A stretch of 64,000 nucleotides of DNA from Gammaproteobacteria bacterium (GTDB lineage: Bacteria > Pseudomonadota > Gammaproteobacteria > Pseudomonadales > Pseudohongiellaceae): positions 1-64,000 of the forward strand of contig PCCP01000110.1 in NCBI GenBank assembly GCA_002731775.1. Reading direction: 5' to 3'. Of this stretch, positions 36,241 to 44,854 are shown in pieces. The notes under the pieces are model-generated. The model did no database searches and was not told the origin of the DNA. It worked only from the letters and a program-made list of their open reading frames with translations. The position numbers and the translations under genes were made by a program. Each line of letters starts with the position of its first letter. Within the stretch, counting starts at the first letter, position 1.

Positions 36241-38199
36241 TCAAGGTAGGGCAAATACGATGAGTTCCGCATCATCATCACGTCCACCACCCGCTACCCC
36301 GATGTATTGCCGACCATCGGTCATATAGCTCATGGGGGCGCCGTGCAGGCGTTGCTCCACCAGTAATTCTGCCACCAATGCGCCGGTGTCCTTGTCGTGT
36401 GCGCGCAGAATCGAGCCATGTGCGTTTTCATCTATCTCATCTTTTTGCGCCAGGTAGGAAATCACCAGGGTTTCGGTAACGAGGATGCCGCCCTCGGCGA
36501 CAACGTCGTCGAACATGGAACCCAGTTCACCCAGATTCAGGTGGGCGATGGCCGGGTGTTCGCTCGGACCCTTGCCGAAAGGAATCTGCCAGCTATGTGC
36601 GCCGCTGTTCAGGTCAATCGCCGTTATGCGCCGATAAGGTGGCTTGATCAGCGGCAGACCCCGGGGTCCTTCAGTGCCGACATATTGAATGACATAAGGC
36701 CATGCCGAAGTACCTGCCGGCGGCTCGATAAGGGACATACCGATGGGCCGTGTCTGTGATGGGATATAGAGTGTAGCGGTAGTGGGGTCCATGGAGGCGC
36801 CCGGAAAATTCGCGCCACCGGCAGCACCGGGCACCACATAAGTTGCCCGCTTGCCGTCCTGATCCTTGACTATGGGCGGGGTAAATATCGGACCGAGGAC
36901 GAACTGTTTGGATATCTCCAGTGCTTCGGCTCTTAACTCCGGAGTGAAATCGATCAGCTCGTTTTCGCTAATGCCGATCTGCTCGAAGGGCAGGGGCCAG
37001 GTGGGATGGGGTTGTGTCGGATTAGTCCTCTCACCGGGCACCGTGCTCTGGGGCGTCGCCCGTTCTTCGATTGGCCACACCGGCTCGCCAGTAACGCGGT
37101 CGAAGACATAGGTATACCCGGTTTTGGAGACCTGGGCCACGGCCTTGATTTGACGACCATCGACTTCGATGTCGATGAGGTTTGGGGCCGAGGCGATATC
37201 GTAATCCCAGACGCCGTGATGGACGGTCTGGAAATGCCAGACCCGTTCGCCGCTTTCTGCGTTGAGCACAAGCAGGCTTTCGGCGAACACGTTCTCGCCA
37301 TGACGCAGGCCGCCCCAGTAATCGTTGGTCGGCGTGGAGACCGGAAGGTAGACCAGCCCCAGTTCATCGTCTGCTGACATGAATGACCAGACATTGGTAT
37401 TGCCTGCGGTTCGCCATGAATCGTTCTCCCAGGTTTCAACAAACTCCTCACCGGCCTGGGGAATGGTGTTGAAGCGCCACTTGAACTCACCGCTGCGGAC
37501 ATCGTAGGCGCGTACATGACCCGGTGGGCTTCGGTTCTGCATGGTGTAGTCGAATATCTTCGAGCCGACGATGACGGTATCGCCGACGGCAATCGGTGGG
37601 GCGCCATGGGTGATGTTGCGAACTTCAAACTCCAGACGACCCAGGTTAGCCGTCAGGTCGACGATGCCGTTATCGCCAAAATCGGGATCGGGTCGCCCAG
37701 TGGCAATATCGATGGAGATCAGTTGTTTGCCTAAGGTGGCGATAAAGATTCGCTGGTCGGTGCCATCTGTCCAATATTCGATGCCGCGAGTCTGTACTGG
37801 AGAGAAATTAGGTGGCCCCGCCCGATAACTTTCCGGATCATAGAGCCACAATTCTTCACCGGTGGCTGCATCCAACGCCACCACCTGGCCATGATTCGTC
37901 GTCGTATAAACGCGACCGCCGATCATCAGCGGAGTAGCGCGGTAGTCACCGGTAAAATACAGAAGCTCTTCGGTGATTCGATAATCGGCAGATTTCCAGC
38001 GCCAGACGATTTCGAGTTGATCGAAATTACCGGTGTCGATTTGACTCAGTGCTGCGTATTTTGTCGACGCATGGTCGGCGCCATGATGGCGCCATTCACC
38101 CAGCGATGTTGCCGGACTCTCCCTGTCGGTGTCAGGCGCACAGGCAGCCAGCAAGGCTAACAGCAATAATGGCCCCGCTATCATCTCAGTTGTCTTCAT
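36241..38199 (-). CDS. PQQ-dependent dehydrogenase lipoprotein, copy 1 of tandem pair
   Basis: A 652-residue quinoprotein, probably lipidated at Cys20 in LAAC. Almost every block matches the next gene, including THGAPPIAVGDTVIVGSK, NRSPPGHVRAYD and STPTNDYWGG. Differences cluster in the signal peptide, in DRES/DDLS linker regions and in the segment after PPAGTSAWPYVIQ. Retention of two intact copies suggests different substrates, expression or gene dosage. It is the first gene of the pair, and a P460-like cytochrome follows the second. Confidence 0.9.
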   Translation of the reverse strand: MKTTEMIAGPLLLLALLAACAPDTDRESPATSLGEWRHHGADHASTKYAALSQIDTGNFDQLEIVWRWKSADYRITEELLYFTGDYRATPLMIGGRVYTTTNHGQVVALDAATGEELWLYDPESYRAGPPNFSPVQTRGIEYWTDGTDQRIFIATLGKQLISIDIATGRPDPDFGDNGIVDLTANLGRLEFEVRNITHGAPPIAVGDTVIVGSKIFDYTMQNRSPPGHVRAYDVRSGEFKWRFNTIPQAGEEFVETWENDSWRTAGNTNVWSFMSADDELGLVYLPVSTPTNDYWGGLRHGENVFAESLLVLNAESGERVWHFQTVHHGVWDYDIASAPNLIDIEVDGRQIKAVAQVSKTGYTYVFDRVTGEPVWPIEERATPQSTVPGERTNPTQPHPTWPLPFEQIGISENELIDFTPELRAEALEISKQFVLGPIFTPPIVKDQDGKRATYVVPGAAGGANFPGASMDPTTATLYIPSQTRPIGMSLIEPPAGTSAWPYVIQYVGTEGPRGLPLIKPPYRRITAIDLNSGAHSWQIPFGKGPSEHPAIAHLNLGELGSMFDDVVAEGGILVTETLVISYLAQKDEIDENAHGSILRAHDKDTGALVAELLVEQRLHGAPMSYMTDGRQYIGVAGGGRDDDAELIVFALP

Positions 38200-38488
38200 G
38201 CTTTTTTCGCCTCTCGTAACTTGTGCACTCTATTATGTCGGTAGTAATCGAGAAAAAGCCCGTCGAATTGAGTCCTGCCAACAGTTTATTGTATGCAGTA
38301 AGCAAATTGCTGATCTGCTCTCATATTCCAGGATTATAATGAGCCAACTTCATCTGTTATCAAAATGACATCTTCCGTGACGCGTTGGCTCTTGAATTTA
38401 GCAATGCCAAGGCCGCCGGGGATGATGCCAATTACGATGGTTTTACGATCAGTAGTTAGCGAGAACAATGCCGGCATTTTGATCCCGC

Positions 38489-39568
38489 TCAGTCCTGGCT
38501 TGGAAGTTCCTTGATGTAGAGATCCTGTTTGGAATAAGGGATTTCTATATTGTGTTCCATAAATTTATGGTAAATCTCGCAATTCAATCTATCCACCACA
38601 CTGCCGCGTAAAACCGGTTTGCTTATCCACACCAGCAAATCAAAATCCAGACTCGATGCACCGAACAGACGAAATCTCACCTTGGGTTCGGGGTTGGAAC
38701 AAACAATATCTTCCGCATCAGCAATGTCTAGCAAGATTTTACGGACTTTGTCGATGTCGGTGCCATAGGCGACACCCACAGAAATCCGACAACGATATTT
38801 TTCGTGGGGTCCGCCAGATTCGTTGATGATCTTGGTATTGCCCATGACCGAGTTTGGGATAGTTACCTCGACGTCGGCGCGGGTCAATATGCGCGTACTG
38901 CGAATGCCGATATGGGTTACTTCGCCGCGCTCACCTGTATCCAGCACGATGAAATCACCAATTTTATACGGTGCGTCGGCCATGATAAATACACCCGAAA
39001 ACAGATTCGCCAGCGTATCCTTGGCCGCAAAACCCACCGCTATACCTACGATGCCGGCAGATGCCAGCCAGGCGGTCATGTCGATATGCCAGGCAGAGAA
39101 CAGGAAGTAAACTGCCATGACGACAATGACGATATTGATCAGGTTGAGAAACAGGGGAAGTGTTTGCGGGTGTACCATTTTTATTTTGCCTTCGATCCTG
39201 GCAATGCGGGTCAGCAACATGCGGTTGGCGCGCAGGAAGAAGGTGGCCCAAACCATCAGGGCAATGGTTTGGATCACGGAGAAGATGATGTTCAGAGTCA
39301 ACTGGGGCGGTGACAGGATCAGGCTTGCGCTGGCCAGGCCCAACAACAGGATGCTGTTATAGATAGGTGAGTGTAATAGGTCGAATAAATGGTCATCGAA
39401 CTCGAAATGGGTCTTTAGCGCCAGTTTCTTCAAACCAGTGATAATGACGCGGTTGAATATCCAGGCCGCTACAAAAGACAATGCCACAGCCAGTAGTGCC
39501 TGGATGTACCGGTCATCACCAAATACAGTCAATGCCGGTGAAATGAATGATTGAAATTGTTCAAACAT
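38489..39568 (-). CDS. MscS-family mechanosensitive channel
   Basis: A 359-residue inner-membrane channel. It has about five helices in the first 190 residues. The pore-lining helix and adjoining beta domain carry GIVGIAVGFAAKDTLANLFSG and then GDFIVLDTGERGEVTHIGIRSTRI, the conserved MscS core. A soluble C-terminal vestibule ends near residue 350. It releases solutes under osmotic downshock. It is longer than E. coli MscS (286 residues) because of extra N-terminal helices. Confidence 0.93.
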   Translation of the reverse strand: MFEQFQSFISPALTVFGDDRYIQALLAVALSFVAAWIFNRVIITGLKKLALKTHFEFDDHLFDLLHSPIYNSILLLGLASASLILSPPQLTLNIIFSVIQTIALMVWATFFLRANRMLLTRIARIEGKIKMVHPQTLPLFLNLINIVIVVMAVYFLFSAWHIDMTAWLASAGIVGIAVGFAAKDTLANLFSGVFIMADAPYKIGDFIVLDTGERGEVTHIGIRSTRILTRADVEVTIPNSVMGNTKIINESGGPHEKYRCRISVGVAYGTDIDKVRKILLDIADAEDIVCSNPEPKVRFRLFGASSLDFDLLVWISKPVLRGSVVDRLNCEIYHKFMEHNIEIPYSKQDLYIKELPSQD

Positions 39569-39694
39569 GATGCTTACTCATCGCCGATTTCCCAGAATTC
39601 AATGACTGAGTGTACTTGAATACAATTTTTTTGAAAGTTAATGGGTGTCGAGCGGGTTTGAAGGTATAAAGGGATTCGACTTAAGGTAATTGCC

Positions 39695-40360
39695 ATGTGG
39701 AAAATAACTATACTGCTCGTGGTCTCATTCTCGTTGTGCAACTTGAGTATTGTCTATGCCGATGTCGAATGGCGACTTCGAAAAGACGAGGACAACATTC
39801 AGGTGTACAGCAGGAAAGTGGACGGCTCGCCCTTCGATGCCGTGAGAACAGTTACCGTAATGCAGGATGTCAGGCTGTCGGCGTTGGCTGCACTAATCAT
39901 CGACGCAAATGCCTGTGCGAATTGGGCCAGCCGTTGCATGGAATCTTATATTTTTCGCCGCCTGAACGATACCGAGGCCTATGTTTATACCCACAGCAAT
40001 ATGCCGTTTCCGATCAAGAACCGGGACATGTTGACGCATGCGATCTGGAGTCAGGATGCGACCAGCTTAACGGTCAGGGTCGATAGTGAAGCCACCACCG
40101 AAATTTTGGATGATATCGCCGGCAGGCTGCGGTTGACCCAGGTAAAATTAGGCTGGATTTTCAGACCGCTGGAATCGGGTGCCGTTGAGATCAGTAATGA
40201 AGCCCACATCGATCCGGGATCAAACTTGCCTGGCTGGATTAGCAATTTGTTATTGCTAAGCACCCCCTATGAAACCATGCGGTCATTTGTGCTTGAAGTG
40301 GCCAAACCCGAATACCGGGATGCGGTGGTTAGTTTTGTCAGGGAGCCACCGGCGCGGTAA
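39695..40360 (+). CDS. Exported START-domain protein
   Basis: A 221-residue protein with a signal peptide (about residues 1-22, ending VYADV). It is followed by one START-like lipid-binding domain: WRLRKDEDNIQVYSRKVDGSPFDAVR, then NACANWASRCMES and the NMPFPIKNRDMLTHA block typical of bacterial START proteins. It probably binds a hydrophobic ligand in the periplasm. It is divergent from the mscS gene, with a 126-base shared promoter region. Confidence 0.88.
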   Translation: MWKITILLVVSFSLCNLSIVYADVEWRLRKDEDNIQVYSRKVDGSPFDAVRTVTVMQDVRLSALAALIIDANACANWASRCMESYIFRRLNDTEAYVYTHSNMPFPIKNRDMLTHAIWSQDATSLTVRVDSEATTEILDDIAGRLRLTQVKLGWIFRPLESGAVEISNEAHIDPGSNLPGWISNLLLLSTPYETMRSFVLEVAKPEYRDAVVSFVREPPAR

Positions 40361-40773
40361 TAAGCCCTTCATTACCTCAGCTTCTAATTTGACTCGGTAG
40401 CGGATGCGCCGGGTTCCAAAATCCTCCGGCCCGAATGATTCCATTTTGCACTGTAATAGCCAGTTTCAAATTAAATAACAATCGTCATAGAACTCGGTAC
40501 AAGCTACAAAATTTGAGGATTCAAGCCAGGTTGGAACTGGCTGAAGTCCCTGCTCCTCTGGCTCCATGTAACGACGAAAGATAAGGTTTGCTGTAGAGTG
40601 TAGCCTTCGATTCAAGTGTATACGCGGATTCGCTAAGCGCGGTGATGGAATTCAAGTTGGATAGCCTTTATCCTTGCTATTACATAAGCAGCGATTAGTT
40701 TTCTAGGTCATGAAGCCAGCTGGAACCCTTCTATTAAGCGCAAGAGATTGAAATCAGGGAATCACCGAAGTAT
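40361..40773. other. Intergenic region without a recognisable gene
   Basis: No coding sequence or strong terminator is evident in this 413-base gap. The last part is the leader of the aminotransferase gene, whose ribosome binding site is weak. A purine-rich stretch near 40750-40765 is the nearest candidate. Confidence 0.4.
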
Positions 40774-41952
40774 ATGTTCAAATCAAACTCCTACCAGGCC
40801 GGCAGACATTTTCTGCAAATTCCGGGACCGTCCAATGTGCCGGAGCAAATTCTTCGAGCTATGGCCCGGCCAACTATCGATCATCGTGGTTCGGAGTTCG
40901 CCGAGCTGACACTGCGGATTCTGGACAAACTGGCTCTGGTGTTCAAAACCAGCTCTCCTGTATTCATCTTCCCAGCGTCCGGAACCGGCGGCTGGGAGTC
41001 TGCACTGCTGAATACTCTATCACCGAGGGACAAGGTGTTAGCTTTCGAGACTGGGCATTTCGCCACCCTCTGGAAAGATGTTGCCGAGAAGCTGGGTTTG
41101 GAAGTGGAGTGGGTTACCGGTGACTGGCGCCATGGAATCAATCCAGCAGTGGTCGAAGAACGATTGCGGGCCGACAAGGGAAATGAAATCAAGGCAGTGC
41201 TGGCGCTGCACAACGAAACGTCCACTGGAGCTACGAGTCGGATAAAGCAAATTCGAGCAGCGATGGATGCCGCCAATCACCCGGCACTGTTAATAGTGGA
41301 TGCGGTCTCCTCATTAGCCTGCGCTGAGCTGCGCCACGATGACTGGGGCGTGGATGTAACCATCAGCGGTTCGCAGAAAGGACTGATGTTGCCACCGGGA
41401 CTGTGTTTTAACGCAGTCAGTGAAAAGGCACTGGAAGCGAGTAAGGCATCGAGATTCCAGCATTCCTACTGGAGTTGGGAGGCGATGATCGAGCCTAACC
41501 AACAAGGTTATTTCCCCTACACGCCCAGTACCAACCTGTTGTATGGTTTGGATGAAGCTTTGAACATGTTGCATGCCGAAGGCATGGACGCCGTAATCCA
41601 ACGCCATGGGCGCCTCGCGCAGGCTACTCGATTGGCTCTTGAGGCCTGGGGTCTGGAGAATCTCTGTCTCAATGCCGACGAATATTCTAATTCCACCACG
41701 GCGGTAGTTTTGCCCGAGGGACACGATGCCGATAAATTGCGCGCTATTATTTTGGAGCGTTTTAATATGTCGCTGGGCATGGGTCTGGGCAAGGTAAAAG
41801 GCAAGGTATTTCGCATCGGGCATATTGGCGACTTTAATGATTTGATGCTGGCAGGCACCCTGGCTGGTGTCGAGATGGGTCTGGGTCTGGCTGCGGTCCC
41901 CCATAACAAAGGTGGCGTGATTGCAGCTATGGATTATCTCACGTCCCAGTAG
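40774..41952 (+). CDS. Class V glyoxylate aminotransferase (SGAT/BhcA-like)
   Basis: A 392-residue PLP enzyme of fold type I. The start HFLQIPGPSNVPEQILRAMARPTIDHRG is typical of serine-, alanine- and aspartate-glyoxylate aminotransferases. The cofactor Asp is in LLIVDAVSSLA and the Schiff-base Lys202 is in GSQKGLM. It makes glycine from glyoxylate with an amino donor. A D-threonine-aldolase-like gene and a GntP permease nearby bring to mind BhcA, the aspartate-glyoxylate enzyme of the beta-hydroxyaspartate cycle, but bhcB and bhcD are not in the window. The amino donor is therefore open. Confidence 0.9.
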   Translation: MFKSNSYQAGRHFLQIPGPSNVPEQILRAMARPTIDHRGSEFAELTLRILDKLALVFKTSSPVFIFPASGTGGWESALLNTLSPRDKVLAFETGHFATLWKDVAEKLGLEVEWVTGDWRHGINPAVVEERLRADKGNEIKAVLALHNETSTGATSRIKQIRAAMDAANHPALLIVDAVSSLACAELRHDDWGVDVTISGSQKGLMLPPGLCFNAVSEKALEASKASRFQHSYWSWEAMIEPNQQGYFPYTPSTNLLYGLDEALNMLHAEGMDAVIQRHGRLAQATRLALEAWGLENLCLNADEYSNSTTAVVLPEGHDADKLRAIILERFNMSLGMGLGKVKGKVFRIGHIGDFNDLMLAGTLAGVEMGLGLAAVPHNKGGVIAAMDYLTSQ

Positions 41953-42003
41953 TGGAACAGCGAGTTACTCCAGTAAATAATAAGAACAGAAAACGGAGAT
42001 TCC

Positions 42004-43365
42004 ATGGATCCAGCAACAGCGGTTACTACCAGCCCGGCATTATCCCTGATTGGTTTCGCAGCCGTCATTTTTCTCTTGCTTTTCCTGATCGCCAAATGGA
42101 AGTGGCACGTTTTTTTCGCGCTGCTAATCCCCATTCTTCTGTTCGGCGTCTTGCCTGGAATTCAACGCAATAATTTCATCGATGCATTCGAGACCGGCTT
42201 CGGTAATACCTTAGGTTCGATCGGCGTAGTCATAGTGCTTGGCTCTATTATTGCCGAAGCGCTAAAGCACACCGGTGCCATTCAGGTTATCACTCGATCT
42301 ATGGTGAAGTTGATCGGTTCGAATCGAATGCCGCTGGCATTAACTATGACCGGGTTCATCATTGGCGTCGCGATTTTTTCCGATGTGGCCTATGTCATCT
42401 TGAATCCCCTGGTGCATTCCGCCGCCAAGACCATGGGTGTCGGCATCGCCGTGATGTCCACCGGTCTGGTCGGTGCGCTGCAACTAACCCATGCCATCGT
42501 GCCGCCCACGCCAGGGCCACTGGCAGCAGCGGCGCTGTTGGGTGCCGACATCGGCAAGACCATTATTTTCGGCAGCATTGCCTGCTTGTTTGGATCCATG
42601 AGTTGCTGGGCATGGGGAGTCTATGTCGCCGGCCCAAGGATCAAGACCCAGGCCTCGGATGATTTCGATGGTCGCAATTTTGACAGTGCCGAAGAGGACC
42701 TACCCAGTACCCTTAGCTCCTACACACCTATTATTATCCCCATCGTACTAATCGGTACCCAGAGTGTCGTCAGTCTGTTGTTCGATGAGGGACATATTCT
42801 GCGAATTATTTTCTCCTATCTGGGCTGGCCGGTTATCGCCCTGTCCATCGGTGTGTGGTTGGCCTATCGCAACATCAAGAGCGAGGATGCGAAGGACAAG
42901 GCCAAGGACGAATGGGTTGAAGCGGCATTAAGAACTTCGGCCATGATCCTGGTTGTGACCGGCCTCGGCGGATCGCTCAGCGCCATCTTACGCGGCACGC
43001 CTGCAGTAGATTACATCGCCATGTTGTTCACCGAATATGGCCTGCCAACGATCATGCTGCCTTTTCTAATAGGTATCATTGGAAATATGATCACGGGTTC
43101 CACCACCGTTGGTGTCATCACGGCGGCGTCACTGGTGGCACCGATGTTGGGAGGTCTTGGTTTATCACCGGAAGCGGCAATGCTGGCAGGTGCCAGTGGC
43201 TCGGTCATCATCAAGTACGTGAACAGCAGTTACTTCTGGGTTTGTACTTCGCTCACCAAGTTGAGCGTTACCGATGCGGTATTCAGCTACGGCGGAGCGA
43301 CCATGGTGGGTGGTTTAACATCATTCGCCGTTGTCTGTGTCATGTGGGTTGTTGGATTGATTTAG
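42004..43365 (+). CDS. GntP-family permease
   Basis: A 453-residue inner-membrane transporter with about 12 helices and a GGAG ribosome binding site six bases before the start. Family blocks include GFGNTLGSIGVVIVLGSIIAE, TGFIIGVAIFSDVAYVILNPL, the HAIVPPTPGPLAAA loop and GNMITGSTTVGVITAASL. GntP proteins import gluconate and related hydroxyacids with protons; some carry D-serine or glycerate. It follows the aminotransferase by 51 bases on the same strand, so it probably delivers the hydroxyacid or amino acid used by this module. Confidence 0.92.
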   Translation: MDPATAVTTSPALSLIGFAAVIFLLLFLIAKWKWHVFFALLIPILLFGVLPGIQRNNFIDAFETGFGNTLGSIGVVIVLGSIIAEALKHTGAIQVITRSMVKLIGSNRMPLALTMTGFIIGVAIFSDVAYVILNPLVHSAAKTMGVGIAVMSTGLVGALQLTHAIVPPTPGPLAAAALLGADIGKTIIFGSIACLFGSMSCWAWGVYVAGPRIKTQASDDFDGRNFDSAEEDLPSTLSSYTPIIIPIVLIGTQSVVSLLFDEGHILRIIFSYLGWPVIALSIGVWLAYRNIKSEDAKDKAKDEWVEAALRTSAMILVVTGLGGSLSAILRGTPAVDYIAMLFTEYGLPTIMLPFLIGIIGNMITGSTTVGVITAASLVAPMLGGLGLSPEAAMLAGASGSVIIKYVNSSYFWVCTSLTKLSVTDAVFSYGGATMVGGLTSFAVVCVMWVVGLI

Positions 43366-43386
43366 ACCTGTGCTTTAGCAGATTCT

Positions 43387-44628
43387 TTAAGCCGACATAC
43401 CGCGAGCAGATATAGGCCATATTGCTTCTACTCGGTCATTGCGGATCGCGTACATCTGATCGTAGAGATTAACCACCGGATCGCAGTGAGAAACGATGAG
43501 TTCCAGTTTGTCGCCTACCTTGTAATTGCGGGACGGATCATCTTCATAAATGATGGTGCCGAATTCGTCGGATCCGGAGCGATAATGCATGCCAGTCTCG
43601 CCCTTGATTATTGGCCAGGGCTGATTGATGGTGCAGGCTTTAGCGCCAGCATCGGAGGTGGCACGGCCGGCGTGTTGTGCGTTGAGTACGGTGGCCATGA
43701 TCGTCAGTGAGGTGTGAAAGTCGGAATAAACCTCGCTGTCCGTCTCACCACCGATACTAATATACTGGGCGTCCATGAAAACATAACTGCCGACTTGTAC
43801 GTCGGTCATGCCCCTGGTGCCATGGTCTATGTTGTAAGTGCCGGTGCCGCCGCCACTGAATATTTCTGTGTTTAATCCCGATGCCTGCATCAACTCAAAG
43901 GTGTCGGTGGCGGCAGCCATACGCTCGAGTGTCTGTGCCTTACGGGTCTCGAAGCCGACCACATGTTGCGCCGCCGCGTCATAACACAACATGCCCATTA
44001 GTCGTAGGCCGGGCAATTGATCCACCAGTTGTGCCAGTTGCAGGGCGGGCTGACCGAAGGGAGTTCCGGTACGCCGAATCCCCGGATCAACATCCACCAC
44101 CACATCGGCAACGAGTCCCTTGGCCACGGCAGCCGCAGATAACAAGCGTGCGTTCTCGGGCGCATCCGTGGCCTGAATAAAGCCCGGACACTGCTGTCTC
44201 AGATTCATGGCGCGGTTGATCTTTGTCGGCGTTACATTGCCAGTGGTATTGAGTATTCGATCGATGCCATTTTGGAACATGGCTTCCGCTTCGCTCACCT
44301 TGGCGGTACATATACCTACCGAGCCCCGATCCAGTTGCATCTGCGCAATGATTGGACATTTGTGAGTCTTTGCGTGGGGCCGGCTCGCAATGCCATTGCT
44401 GGACATCGTCTGCGCCATTTTGTCCAGGTTGGCCTCCAACAGATCCAGATCGACGCACAGCGCCGGGGTATCCAGCTCCCACTTGGAGACGTTAACAGAC
44501 ATCTCGCCACTGGCGTAGAACGCGTGCATTTCTGCAGAGGTGTAAGCCACCACGGAAGACGGAGCCCAGATGGCGGCGGTGCCACTGGCTTGCAGGAAGT
44601 GACGACGGGAGAGGGAGTTTGTATTCAC
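43387..44628 (-). CDS. Tat-exported D-threonine aldolase/BhcC-like PLP enzyme
   Basis: About 413 residues. The N terminus has a twin-arginine motif SRRHFLQA and a hydrophobic segment, so it should be exported folded. GTG 44628 follows a GAGGTG site; an ATG four codons earlier is the alternative (417 residues, used for numbering). It has an alanine-racemase-type PLP barrel with Lys91 in RPHAKTHK and GGGTGTY for phosphate. The C-terminal metal motif is S-H385-C-D387-P. The His-x-Asp spacing agrees with D-threonine/3-hydroxyaspartate aldolases rather than the His-x-Cys of D-serine dehydratase. A periplasmic location is unusual for such a reaction. It converges on gntP with only 21 bases between. 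Confidence 0.87.
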   Translation of the reverse strand: MNTNSLSRRHFLQASGTAAIWAPSSVVAYTSAEMHAFYASGEMSVNVSKWELDTPALCVDLDLLEANLDKMAQTMSSNGIASRPHAKTHKCPIIAQMQLDRGSVGICTAKVSEAEAMFQNGIDRILNTTGNVTPTKINRAMNLRQQCPGFIQATDAPENARLLSAAAVAKGLVADVVVDVDPGIRRTGTPFGQPALQLAQLVDQLPGLRLMGMLCYDAAAQHVVGFETRKAQTLERMAAATDTFELMQASGLNTEIFSGGGTGTYNIDHGTRGMTDVQVGSYVFMDAQYISIGGETDSEVYSDFHTSLTIMATVLNAQHAGRATSDAGAKACTINQPWPIIKGETGMHYRSGSDEFGTIIYEDDPSRNYKVGDKLELIVSHCDPVVNLYDQMYAIRNDRVEAIWPISARGMSA

Positions 44629-44854
44629 GGTGCACCTCACGGTTGTTTAATCGCAAATAGGATCGAACCGGATCTTATCACAGCCCCGATTTTATGGCTG
44701 TGGGCTATCTTAGGCCATATTTTTTGTGTATGTACGAAGAATGTGGTTCTAATCCAAATTAAAATGCAAGAATTACCAGCATTCACATGATTGAGCGGAG
44801 TCGAGCTGGGCAGCCTCCTTCGCGGACAAACTACACCCAAATTGCCTGGCCCCT

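Noticed and set aside
38200-38488. Coding remnant ending NYDGFTISS before the mscS gene
   Set aside because: About 38 codons are open from a TGA to the TAG at 38457 but have no start codon context or recognised family, so it may be chance.
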